Source: an uncultured Flavobacteriales bacterium (GTDB taxonomy: Bacteria > Bacteroidota > Bacteroidia > Flavobacteriales > Weeksellaceae). Taken from it: DNA of 5,416 bases. The DNA is taken from positions 1 to 5,416 of the forward strand of contig CALJKL010000097.1 in the NCBI GenBank assembly GCA_937973555.1, in the 5' to 3' direction. Position numbers and translations under genes: made by a program. Numbering within the stretch: the first letter of the stretch is position 1; the number at the start of each line of letters is the position of its first letter. The notes under the pieces were generated by a model. That model saw only the letters and a program-made list of their open reading frames with translations, was not told the DNA's origin and ran no database searches. This document shows, one piece after another, positions 1 through 5,416 of this stretch.

Positions 1-1
1 T

Positions 2-802
2 TTAGATGTACATGATGCTTTTGCTTTTGAAACTGGAATGTGTGAATTTAATGAAGCAAGAATTAGAAATCAAATAGAGGAAATTGAAAATAATTCTTCT
101 AAATATTTTTTAAGAAGATGCAGGTTATATACAGAAGTAGAAGAAATAACTACAAGAGATGGGAAAAAAGAAATAAAAACTTTAGTAAAGTTTGCTGATG
201 ATCCAAAAGGTGATTGGTATTTGTATGAAAAACCAATCGAAGAAAATAAATACAGAAAAATATCGTCTTTTATTGACCCATTAAATGTTCAGCATTATGG
301 TATAGGAGTAGATACATTTAAAGATGAATTTGCTTTTTCAGGTTCTAAAGGAACTATCTGTGTATTTAAAAAATCGTGTATTATTAATGGTGTAGAAACT
401 GGATTATACCCTGTAGCCATGTTTGTGGGTAGGCCAAGATTATTAGTTCATTTATACGAAGAAGTTTTAAAAGCGTGCATGTGGTACGGATGTAAAGTTA
501 ATTTTGAAGTAGATGCAGGTACTCAATATTATAATTATTTTTATGAACGTGGAGCGGCGACACTATTGGAATGGACACCTAAAATAGCAATTGACCCAAC
601 TAAAAAAGAAAGGAAATTAAAACCCGGAACACAATCGGCTGATCCGTTTCAGTTACAGCAACAGTTGGAGGTATGCAAAACATATATTGATGGAAATGTA
701 GTAGATGGTTACAATGGTCATGTTCACAAAATATTTTTCCCATCATTACTTCAACAATTAATAGACTACAACCATAGCGAAAGAACACCTTATGACAAGT
801 GA
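2..802 (+). CDS. terL: Phage terminase large subunit, C-terminal nuclease region (5' partial, frameshifted near the end)
   Basis: This is the headful or end-cutting nuclease half of the DNA-packaging motor, which would dock on the portal and cut concatemeric DNA. The frame is open to the left edge, so the ATG at 38 is internal and the ATPase domain lies outside the window. Counting from that Met, an RNase H-like nuclease layout is visible: YGIGVDTFKDEFAFSG (Asp92), then VAMFVGRP followed by a helix and VNFEVDAG (Glu157/Asp159), and finally RTPYDK (Asp253). These match the three acidic positions expected of terminase nucleases. The frame stops at TGA 800-802, immediately after Asp253 and Lys254, but the expected hydrophobic helix continues in the -1 frame to 909. 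The family call rests on motif order, the GRP strand and the position upstream of scaffold and capsid genes. I am confident it is TerL, but not which subfamily; it resembles terminases of Bacteroidota phages. Confidence 0.85.
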   Translation, partial: LDVHDAFAFETGMCEFNEARIRNQIEEIENNSSKYFLRRCRLYTEVEEITTRDGKKEIKTLVKFADDPKGDWYLYEKPIEENKYRKISSFIDPLNVQHYGIGVDTFKDEFAFSGSKGTICVFKKSCIINGVETGLYPVAMFVGRPRLLVHLYEEVLKACMWYGCKVNFEVDAGTQYYNYFYERGAATLLEWTPKIAIDPTKKERKLKPGTQSADPFQLQQQLEVCKTYIDGNVVDGYNGHVHKIFFPSLLQQLIDYNHSERTPYDK

Positions 803-909
803 TTAGTCTTATGATGGCTATATTACCATGTATGGGGCAGACGCAAATTCCTCAATATGCAACAAAAAGAACCACTGTTTTACCTACTTTTAAATTAAAA
901 ATTGCCTAA
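799..909 (+). other. terL: Out-of-frame C-terminal tail of the terminase
   Basis: Reading 799-909 in the frame one base back from the terminase gives 36 residues beginning VISLMMAILPCMGQ and ending TFKLKIA before TAA 907-909. Joined to the upstream frame it gives RTPYDK-VISLMMAIL, the usual terminase arrangement of a catalytic Asp followed by a hydrophobic helix. One added A, turning GACAAGTG into GACAAAGTG, would restore a single frame (Asp-Lys-Val). No classical slippery heptamer is present, so a one-base deletion in an A run, real or a sequencing error, is more likely than programmed frameshifting. Restart at GTG 799, which overlaps the TGA, is possible but would give only a 36-residue peptide. 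The restored stop meets the convergent gene's stop exactly, which supports 909 as the ancestral end. Confidence 0.75.
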
Positions 910-1295
910 TCTTCTTTCTTTTTATATGTTCTTTTTTTAGGTGCATCACTAGAAACTGGTTGTTGAACTTTTTCTTCAATTTCTGATATAGGTTCTACAA
1001 CAGTAGTTTCTATTGTTTCTTCTTTTTTTTCTTCTGAAATTGGGATTTCAATCATCTGTGCGGGAATATCAGGAGTAAATATTGTAGGTATATCCAATTG
1101 CGTAACCCATGCTTCAATTTGATTTTTCATTGAACCATATTGAGAAATTGTAAGTAAACTCGATGTATCAATATTTTCATGGGTATGGGATTTTATTCCT
1201 ATCCACGCTTGTAATTTCATTCTTACAGAATAGTTTTCTTCTTGATTAATTAAATCAGATAATATTCTTAACTTTTGATCGTTTATGTATTGCAT
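906..1295 (-). CDS. Small phage protein of unknown function, acidic linker and lysine-rich tail
   Basis: I do not recognise a family for these 129 residues. The first 55 or so look mainly helical and amphipathic (from MQYINDQKLRILSDLINQEE onward), followed by a second possible helix with MKNQIEAWVTQLD. Residues about 83-118 are a Glu/Val/Ile/Pro-rich, probably disordered linker. The last ten residues are strongly basic (KKRTYKKK), as in a nucleic-acid-contacting tail. The start ATG has an A-run leader (AAAAAAAATAT) and no Shine-Dalgarno, as usual in Bacteroidota. Its CpG level is like the flanking phage genes, so it belongs to the phage. It is the only minus-strand gene in the head module, runs tail to tail with the terminase and starts divergently from the scaffold gene. 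A regulator or DNA-binding accessory protein is conceivable, but that is a guess from the basic tail. Confidence 0.65.
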   Translation of the reverse strand: MQYINDQKLRILSDLINQEENYSVRMKLQAWIGIKSHTHENIDTSSLLTISQYGSMKNQIEAWVTQLDIPTIFTPDIPAQMIEIPISEEKKEETIETTVVEPISEIEEKVQQPVSSDAPKKRTYKKKED

Positions 1296-1324
1296 ATATT
1301 TTTTTTGTAAATGTATAAATTTTA

Positions 1325-1355
1325 TTTGTTTATATTATTTTAATAACTATTTTTG
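1325..1355 (+). promoter_or_regulatory. Bacteroidota-type promoter for the scaffold-capsid operon
   Basis: TTTG at 1325-1328 and TATTTTTG at 1348-1355 are separated by 19 bases. This fits the -33 TTTG and -7 TAnnTTTG consensus of the primary sigma factor of Bacteroides and Flavobacterium. Transcription would start a few bases after 1355, giving a leader of roughly 15-20 bases before ATG 1379. It lies in the divergent gap and points toward the scaffold gene. The match is by eye, in AT-rich DNA where chance hits occur. Confidence 0.6.
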
Positions 1356-1370
1356 ATTACTAATCATAAA
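1350..1370. repeat. Inverted repeat at the predicted transcription start (possible operator)
   Basis: TGATTA-C-TAATCA at 1354-1366 is a perfect 13-base dyad. It extends to 1350-1370 with one mismatched pair (T1353/T1367). It overlaps the last two bases of the -7 element and the expected start site, where a repressor or late activator could act. It is too AT-rich to be a convincing RNA hairpin. Confidence 0.35.
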
Positions 1371-1378
1371 ATTCCTTT

Positions 1379-2554
1379 ATGGACGAACAAACAGTAGCGT
1401 CTATTAAGGAACAAGTTTTCGGTAACGGTTCTCAACCATCCACTCAACCACAACCAGAAACACAACCAAATAACATTGTTCCTGCACAGACAGAACAACC
1501 AGTTTCTACACAGCCCACTACAGTAGAAACACCATCAACTCCACTCGCACCAGAAGCCGTTGCTACTCCTGCACCTTTTGTAGATATGGCATCTTATTTA
1601 CAAGAAAAAACTGGCTATAAGTCCGAAGAAGAATTATTACAAGTTATAGCAGACTATAAACTAATAAAAGAAAGACCTCAATTGCCTGTACTGGAAGATG
1701 AAGAAAGTTCTCGTTTATTACAAGCTATAGTAGCAGGTAAGAAAGAAGAAGTTTTTTCTATTTTGGATACTCAAAGAAAAATAGAAAAGCTTATCAGCTC
1801 TGATATTAATAAAGATGTCGCTTCTGAAATAGTTAAATTAAATATCCAAACAAAATACGCTGATTTTACACCATCTGATGTGGAAGTTGAATTTAACAGA
1901 ATGTTTGGCATCCCTAAAGAGCCGGTTCAAAAATCAAATGAGGATGATGATGAATTTAATGAAAGACACGCTGAATGGCAAGAAAAAGTTAGTAATGTAG
2001 AAAAGCTTCTTTTAATTGAAGCTAAAAAAGCAAGACCAGAATTGGTAAAATTAAAATCTGAATTAAAAATACCTGTTATTACAGATGAAGGATATAAAAA
2101 GTACCAAGAAGCCTCTCAATTAGCGCAAAAAGAGGAATTGGAACTTCAAGCCTTTATTCAATCTCAAAAAGAAATCTTTTCCGCAATGAAGCCGGAAGAT
2201 ATTGTGATTACGTCTAAGTTTAATGATGAAGCCAGTAAGCTTACGTTTGAAAACACATATATTCCTAATCAGGAAGGGTTTAAAAAAGCAATGGAACTTG
2301 CTGCCGATCCAAACAAATTTTTTGCTAAATACACTTCACCGGATGGAAGCCCGATGAATAAAGAATTAGCAACAGATATGTACATATTGGAGAATTGGCA
2401 AAGTATTCTTGCAGAAAACTCTAAACAAGCAGCTAACGAAACAAAGAAATGGTTTTTGGCCAATCAAAAAAATATTGATTTGACCCAAAGAAATTTTGTA
2501 TCTGCTCCTGTTGGAGATATTGAGAAACTGAAACAACAGGTGTTTGGCAATTAA
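1379..2554 (+). CDS. Probable phage scaffolding protein
   Basis: The 391-residue protein would fill the prohead interior and guide capsid protein assembly. Residues 17-67 are Gln/Pro/Thr-rich and surely disordered. Residues about 70-280 are charged and mostly helical with many Glu and Lys, including ASYLQEKTGYKSEEELLQVI, an acidic patch at NEDDDEFNERH (187-197) and probable coiled-coil stretches at 198-230 and 238-270. The C-terminal 90 residues include helical EGFKKAMELAADPNKFFAKY. The peptide K-(E/Q)-Q-V-F-G-N occurs at both ends (residues 10-16 and 385-391). No enzyme motif and no transmembrane segment are seen. The call rests on composition and on its place 27 bases upstream of the major capsid gene, where scaffolds normally lie. 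No Shine-Dalgarno precedes the ATG. A capsid-associated structural or ejection protein is the main alternative. Confidence 0.6.
   Translation: MDEQTVASIKEQVFGNGSQPSTQPQPETQPNNIVPAQTEQPVSTQPTTVETPSTPLAPEAVATPAPFVDMASYLQEKTGYKSEEELLQVIADYKLIKERPQLPVLEDEESSRLLQAIVAGKKEEVFSILDTQRKIEKLISSDINKDVASEIVKLNIQTKYADFTPSDVEVEFNRMFGIPKEPVQKSNEDDDEFNERHAEWQEKVSNVEKLLLIEAKKARPELVKLKSELKIPVITDEGYKKYQEASQLAQKEELELQAFIQSQKEIFSAMKPEDIVITSKFNDEASKLTFENTYIPNQEGFKKAMELAADPNKFFAKYTSPDGSPMNKELATDMYILENWQSILAENSKQAANETKKWFLANQKNIDLTQRNFVSAPVGDIEKLKQQVFGN
1427..1579 (+). repeat. CAACCA-rich low-complexity coding segment (Gln/Pro/Thr linker)
   Basis: Short CAACCA-like and CAGCCC-like units recur within the scaffold gene and encode Gln-Pro and Thr-Pro pairs (residues 17-67). 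It acts as a flexible spacer tethering the N-terminal motif to the helical body. Gain or loss of units could vary its length between related phages. Confidence 0.6.
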
Positions 2555-2581
2555 ATAAATAACACAAAAAAAAATTAAAAG

Positions 2582-3994
2582 ATGGCTTCAACAACAATAA
2601 ATCCAGCAGTAGGCTTTCCGGGGCCAGTGGTACTCGGTAGTTCTACAGGTGCAACAAACTCTGCACTTTTTAATGATATGAATATCATTATTCCTGATTT
2701 AATCCCCGAATTATACGACAGATACGGGGCAGAAAATTATGGGATGTTAATTGAGTTTATGGGAGAAATAGGTGGTGCAATGCGTTCTGTTACAGAAACA
2801 GGCACATCTACTACAAGGCAATTTTTCCATTATGAAAAAGGTCGTGCATTTCCATCTGCAACTGTAAATGCTAACGTTGGTAGTGCAACTGCCGGTGCTT
2901 CTATTACAGTTACATTTACTGCCGCTTCTCTTACTAATAGCGGAACAGAAAACGGTTTCCAGCCAAATACTATTGGATATGTAGGTTCAACTGGGGTTAA
3001 ATTTCAAGTTGGTACTGTGACTGCTACTACAGCAGTATTAAAGCCGGTAAACTCCTCTCAATCTCTTGCTTCAGCGGGGCAAGCATCAACTATACTTGCA
3101 GGGGAAGCATTATTGCTTGTTGGTAATCAGGCTGCCGGAGAAGCATCAACACAAATGCTTGCTACCAACTCACTAATTTACAAAATTACTGGTAGTACTA
3201 CTGAAATACGTGATGATTACCCAATTACTGACGTAGCAAAAATGAACTCTACACCAATTAATTTTGGTGGTGGAAATTACAGTTACTACAAATTGGGCCA
3301 AACAGAATTAAATAAGCGTTTTATGTATTCTGTAGAAAACGCTTGTATTGAAGGTGTATCTGCAAATAACCTTTCTAATGGTAGTATTGGAACTTTGGGT
3401 ATTATCCCTCAAGTTGCAGCCAATGGCCCTACTGTAGATTATACAGTTGGTTCTATGGGAATTGGCGATTTACAAGCATTAGCAAGAGTTCAGCAATATC
3501 AAGGTGTTAATTCTGAATCTCATGTGTTGCAAGAAACAAATCAGCAAGATGATTTGGATACGCTGCTTTTTGGCAAATACAACAACGGAGCAATTCGCTA
3601 TGCTTCAGTAGGTGGCGAAGAAAGGGCTTCTGTAGCGTATGGTTTTAAATCTTTTAATGTAAAAGGATTGACTTATCATTTTTGGGTGTATAAAAACTTC
3701 TCTATTCCTTCTGTTTATGGATTGATGCCAACATTAGGTTCTGCTCGTCAAAATTATGGTTTAGTTATTCCGCAGGGAGTAACACCTGATGCAAGAAGTG
3801 GAACGTTAATGCCAAACATGCAGTGGGTATATCAGGAAGTAACCCCGGGAATGAGATTCCATACTTACGAATCAGGTGGTCTTGCAGCAGCAAACAAAAC
3901 TACAACAATGAATTTGGTATTAACTCAAATTTGTTATGTAGGAACAAGATGTAAAGCACCACAGCAGTTTGCTCAATTTCAGGGTACTTATTAA
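2582..3994 (+). CDS. Major capsid protein (probable HK97 fold)
   Basis: The 470-residue protein is the expected building block of the phage head. The N-terminal region (1-90) has an extended arm and a helix (LIPELYDRYGAENYGMLIEF) followed by RQFFHYEKGRAF. Residues about 92-190 are rich in Thr, Ser, Ala, Gly and Val and look like a beta-rich inserted domain. The C-terminal half has features common in capsid proteins of Bacteroidota phages: GIGDLQALARVQQYQG, KGLTYHFWVYKNFS, VIPQG, RFHTYESGGLA and a final strand QICYVGTRCKAP. No cleavable signal or membrane helix is present. The start has an A-rich leader with no Shine-Dalgarno. The gene sits directly after the probable scaffold gene and before a strong hairpin. 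No separate protease or decoration gene is visible. I infer the HK97 fold from size, composition and context, and have not tested it by structure prediction. Confidence 0.82.
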   Translation: MASTTINPAVGFPGPVVLGSSTGATNSALFNDMNIIIPDLIPELYDRYGAENYGMLIEFMGEIGGAMRSVTETGTSTTRQFFHYEKGRAFPSATVNANVGSATAGASITVTFTAASLTNSGTENGFQPNTIGYVGSTGVKFQVGTVTATTAVLKPVNSSQSLASAGQASTILAGEALLLVGNQAAGEASTQMLATNSLIYKITGSTTEIRDDYPITDVAKMNSTPINFGGGNYSYYKLGQTELNKRFMYSVENACIEGVSANNLSNGSIGTLGIIPQVAANGPTVDYTVGSMGIGDLQALARVQQYQGVNSESHVLQETNQQDDLDTLLFGKYNNGAIRYASVGGEERASVAYGFKSFNVKGLTYHFWVYKNFSIPSVYGLMPTLGSARQNYGLVIPQGVTPDARSGTLMPNMQWVYQEVTPGMRFHTYESGGLAAANKTTTMNLVLTQICYVGTRCKAPQQFAQFQGTY

Positions 3995-4010
3995 TCAAAT
4001 TCATATAACC

Positions 4011-4044
4011 AAGATGGTGGCCGATATTAAACGGCTGCCATCTT
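4011..4044 (+). terminator. Strong hairpin after the capsid gene (partial terminator or mRNA stabiliser)
   Basis: Arms 4011-4023 (AAGATGGTGGCCG) and 4032-4044 (CGGCTGCCATCTT) form 13 pairs around an 8-base loop. Two of the pairs are G-U (T4018-G4037, G4019-T4036). On the opposite strand those would be A-C mismatches, so the structure favours plus-strand RNA. It begins 17 bases after the capsid stop and ends 14 bases before the next ATG. The following bases (TTAAAAATTTTATTTT after the last stem C) are a poor U-tract, so leaky termination or 3'-end protection of capsid mRNA is likely. Confidence 0.65.
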
Positions 4045-4058
4045 AAAAATTTTATTTT

Positions 4059-4772
4059 ATGGCAGAGGTAGCACAACCAAACAGAGCCAGCGATAAAATA
4101 ACAAGTCAGACAAATAAAAAAATATTTGGAGAGAAAAAAGGAGCAGACTTAGTTATTTATAGGCTGATTAAACAAAACGATGTTAAGTTAAGAGAGGATA
4201 CCCCTTTGTATCCACCTTACGTTAGATTCCCAAATAAAGATATTATTGTTTGGGAGGATGGTACAAGGGAAATAAGATGGTTGCCGGGAGAGCAATCTAT
4301 ATTTGTTGATGAGCAAGAAAAAAACGGCAAAAAGATTCCTGATAATATTTTAGAAAACCCAAACAACAGGTTTGAAATTATTGATGGAGAGATTAAGGTA
4401 AGGCCGCATGAAAAAACAAAGATTCAGTTCTTAGATATGTGTAATAGGAATGCGGATAGTAAACATAGGACAGGAACAATTGCACCGTTGTTTATTAGAT
4501 ATACAGAGGAAAAACGAATTGCCGATCTAAATAATAAACAACAAAAACAAGAAGAAGCTATAAAGAAAGCATTTGCCGCAAGTGAAGAATTGGTTTATTT
4601 CCAAGCACCATATTTGAATATAGCTTTGATAGATGTCAAAACAAGTGCATCAAGAGAGTTTGAAGCGATCAGAACAGATTACAGGCAAGTAGCTATTGAT
4701 AATCCTGTAGAATTTTTGAAAATATTTGATGATGAAATTATAGATGAAAAATTTAAAGCAGCTACTAAATAG
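4059..4772 (+). CDS. Phage head-module protein of unknown function
   Basis: I do not recognise a named family for these 237 residues. The N-terminal 25 residues are polar and disordered. A compact beta-rich region follows (30-110) with IYRLIKQNDVKLRE, YPPYVRFPNKDIIVWEDGTR and IRWLPGEQSIFVDEQEK. Then come EIIDGEIKVRP and an FLDMCNRN segment. Residues 148-175 are a charged helix (KRIADLNNKQQKQEEAIKKA), and the C-terminus is helical and acidic. There is no signal peptide, membrane segment or catalytic motif. The pattern of a positively numbered scaffold of strands followed by a helical tail recalls conserved hypothetical proteins just downstream of capsid genes in Bacteroidota phages, so a head-associated or neck role is the best inference. 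Fifteen of the bases before its ATG are A/T-only spacer after the hairpin, and no Shine-Dalgarno is seen. Asp is almost always GAT, as in the other phage genes. Confidence 0.6.
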   Translation: MAEVAQPNRASDKITSQTNKKIFGEKKGADLVIYRLIKQNDVKLREDTPLYPPYVRFPNKDIIVWEDGTREIRWLPGEQSIFVDEQEKNGKKIPDNILENPNNRFEIIDGEIKVRPHEKTKIQFLDMCNRNADSKHRTGTIAPLFIRYTEEKRIADLNNKQQKQEEAIKKAFAASEELVYFQAPYLNIALIDVKTSASREFEAIRTDYRQVAIDNPVEFLKIFDDEIIDEKFKAATK

Positions 4773-4776
4773 TTCT

Positions 4777-5091
4777 TTATTTAAAAAATAATTTAATAGA
4801 AGTACCCTTTCTATAGGGTACTTTTTCAATATATACAAAAAAGTCGTTTCTTCCTATTCGAATATTTTCCTCGTTTTTAATTCGTACACTTTTTCCTCTA
4901 CATTCTCTTTTTATTGTGTCAAGGATGCTTATTAAAATTGACTTATTAAACTTATCACAATCGTGGCATATGTTCGAGAACTCTTGAAACGAGATAGATT
5001 CGAGGTCGTCGTCTACCTCTTTGCAAAATGCGTCGAAGTATTTCTCAAAAAATCGGCATTCACTAGTTTTGATGAACTGTGACTCTATCAT
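4777..5091 (-). CDS. Uncharacterised ORF, probably eukaryotic and truncated at the junction
   Basis: The frame gives 104 residues from an ATG with A at -3 (AACAAAATG). No family is recognised. Residues 1-62 look helical and acidic (FFEKYFDAFCKEVDDDLE, then SISFQEFSNICHD and ILISILDTIKRE), with five cysteines (12, 23, 42, 45, 64). Residues 66-89 look like strands (KSVRIKNEENIRIGRNDFFV). Residues 90-104 are encoded by the phage terminator and the bases beyond it, so this end is probably not the native one. Asp codons are 6 GAC to 2 GAT, against nearly all GAT in the phage genes, and CpG is frequent. Both features link it to the CWC15 gene 85 bases upstream on the same strand. It could also be non-coding DNA with a chance frame, but 300 open bases of non-repetitive composition favour a gene. 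Confidence 0.5.
   Translation of the reverse strand: MIESQFIKTSECRFFEKYFDAFCKEVDDDLESISFQEFSNICHDCDKFNKSILISILDTIKRECRGKSVRIKNEENIRIGRNDFFVYIEKVPYRKGTSIKLFFK
4800..4826 (+). terminator. Intrinsic terminator ending the capsid operon
   Basis: A perfect 9-bp stem (AAGTACCCT at 4800-4808 and AGGGTACTT at 4815-4823) with loop TTCTAT runs into five Ts (4822-4826). It lies 27 bases after the stop of the 237-residue gene. The T-tract follows in the plus direction only; read on the minus strand the stem is followed by CTATTAAATT, so it terminates plus-strand transcription. It marks the last sequence that can be assigned to the phage. Confidence 0.85.
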
Positions 5092-5176
5092 TTTGTTAAT
5101 TAATTAAAAATAATTAGTGTTTGGCTGACTAAGTCAAATAGATCAAATGATAACTGGTAAATTTAGAAATATACGA
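5092..5176. promoter_or_regulatory. Compact intergenic region with two short palindromes
   Basis: These 85 bases separate two same-strand genes and should hold the 3' end of the CWC15 mRNA and the promoter of the next gene. TTAATTAATTAA (5096-5107), just upstream of the ATG, is a perfect palindrome. TGACTAAGTCA (5126-5136) is a perfect 11-base dyad of the kind bound by dimeric transcription factors. No AATAAA signal is seen on the minus strand. The assignment of regulatory roles is inference from position. Confidence 0.3.
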
Positions 5177-5416
5177 TTATTGAATTGTTTTGTACATGAA
5201 CTTCTTATGGAAGTCGGATCGCACTGTATCGTTTATAAACCTTTTTTCTGGCTTTTTCTCTTCTTTAGCTTGATTTTTGAAAACTGTGTCATCGTACCAC
5301 TTACGTTTTAAGCTATAGTTCTGAGCATATATTGGGTTACCAGAAAGTATCTCCAAAGGAGTCCTTGATTTCACTCTTTCAGCCTCTTCAATCTGTTTTA
5401 AACGCTTTTGTTCTTC
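5177..5416 (-). CDS. CWC15: CWC15/Cwf15 spliceosome protein, C-terminal part (5' partial)
   Basis: CWC15 (Cwf15, AD-002) is a component of the Prp19/CDC5-associated complex in the activated spliceosome and acts in nuclear pre-mRNA splicing. The visible 79 residues run from the right edge to TAA. They start in a charged helix (EEQKRLKQIEEAER), then ILSGNP (residues 23-28), KRKWYDDTVFKNQAK (37-51) and KRFINDTVRSDFHKKFM (58-74), ending five residues later. From memory, the human protein ends with the same blocks in the same order: NILSGNPLL, KRRWDDDVVFKNCAK and KRFVNDTLRSEFHKKFM, then YIK. Spacing between blocks is also kept, with a shorter ILSGNP-to-KRKW link. The frame is open to position 5416, so an in-frame GTG at 5374 is not the start; the N-terminal half lies outside. 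No intron is visible in this part. I know of no bacterial or phage member of the family. Confidence 0.88.
   Translation of the reverse strand, partial: EEQKRLKQIEEAERVKSRTPLEILSGNPIYAQNYSLKRKWYDDTVFKNQAKEEKKPEKRFINDTVRSDFHKKFMYKTIQ

Noticed and set aside
600..788. 62-residue minus-strand ORF inside the terminase
   Set aside because: It is antisense to conserved terminase coding sequence and its product has no sensible domain pattern.
800..802. TGA read as tryptophan, as in some phages with altered codes
   Set aside because: Reading through in the same frame soon meets another TGA and gives no terminase-like sequence, whereas the -1 frame does.
793..802. Programmed -1 frameshift site
   Set aside because: No X-XXY-YYZ heptamer and no clear downstream stem; a missing A in a short A run explains it better.
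1308..1315. TACATTTA as a -7 element for the minus-strand small gene
   Set aside because: It lacks the final G and has no TTTG at the right distance upstream, and the leader would be only a few bases.
2269..2463. 64-residue minus-strand ORF inside the scaffold gene
   Set aside because: It is a shadow frame of a long coding region with no independent start signal.
4650..4838. 62-residue minus-strand ORF over the end of the 237-residue gene
   Set aside because: It is antisense to that gene and runs through the terminator hairpin; the composition is a mirror of the coding strand.
5372..5374. GTG as the start codon of the CWC15 fragment
   Set aside because: The frame stays open to the edge and the upstream residues match the charged helix that precedes ILSGNP in CWC15 proteins.
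1..5416. tRNA genes, CRISPR arrays, insertion sequences
   Set aside because: No cloverleaf, spaced direct repeats, transposase motifs or terminal inverted repeats were found.

Overview
The window joins two unlike pieces of DNA. Positions 1 to about 4826 look like the head-assembly module of a tailed phage. Positions from about 4830 to 5416 look like compact eukaryotic nuclear DNA. All family calls come from reading the sequence and from memory of the families; no search was run.

Phage part. In order: the C-terminal nuclease half of a terminase large subunit (plus strand, cut by the left edge, with an apparent one-base frameshift near its end); a small gene of unknown function on the minus strand whose stop codon overlaps the terminase stop; a divergent intergenic region; then a plus-strand run of a probable scaffolding protein, the major capsid protein and a 237-residue protein of unknown function. 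A strong hairpin follows the capsid gene and a textbook intrinsic terminator closes the run. The host is probably a member of the Bacteroidota: the promoter before the scaffold gene fits the TTTG / TAnnTTTG pattern of that phylum, no gene start has a Shine-Dalgarno sequence, leaders are A/T-rich, and the DNA is AT-rich. The genes would work together in head assembly: scaffold and capsid protein build the prohead and the terminase fills it with DNA.

Right part. After the terminator, both coding regions are on the minus strand. The one at the right edge encodes the conserved C-terminal half of CWC15 (Cwf15/AD-002), a spliceosome protein known only from eukaryotes. Downstream of it, after an 85-base gap, lies a short cysteine-containing ORF that I cannot identify; its last residues run into the phage terminator. 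CpG frequency roughly doubles and Asp codon choice flips from GAT to GAC on crossing the boundary. Tandem genes this close suggest a compact genome such as a microsporidian, a nucleomorph or a small fungal or protist genome, but the lineage cannot be fixed here.

The simplest explanation of phage head genes beside a spliceosome gene is an assembly chimera between two AT-rich genomes in a mixed sample. Real insertion of phage DNA into a eukaryotic chromosome is the exciting alternative, and reads across 4820-4860 would decide between them.
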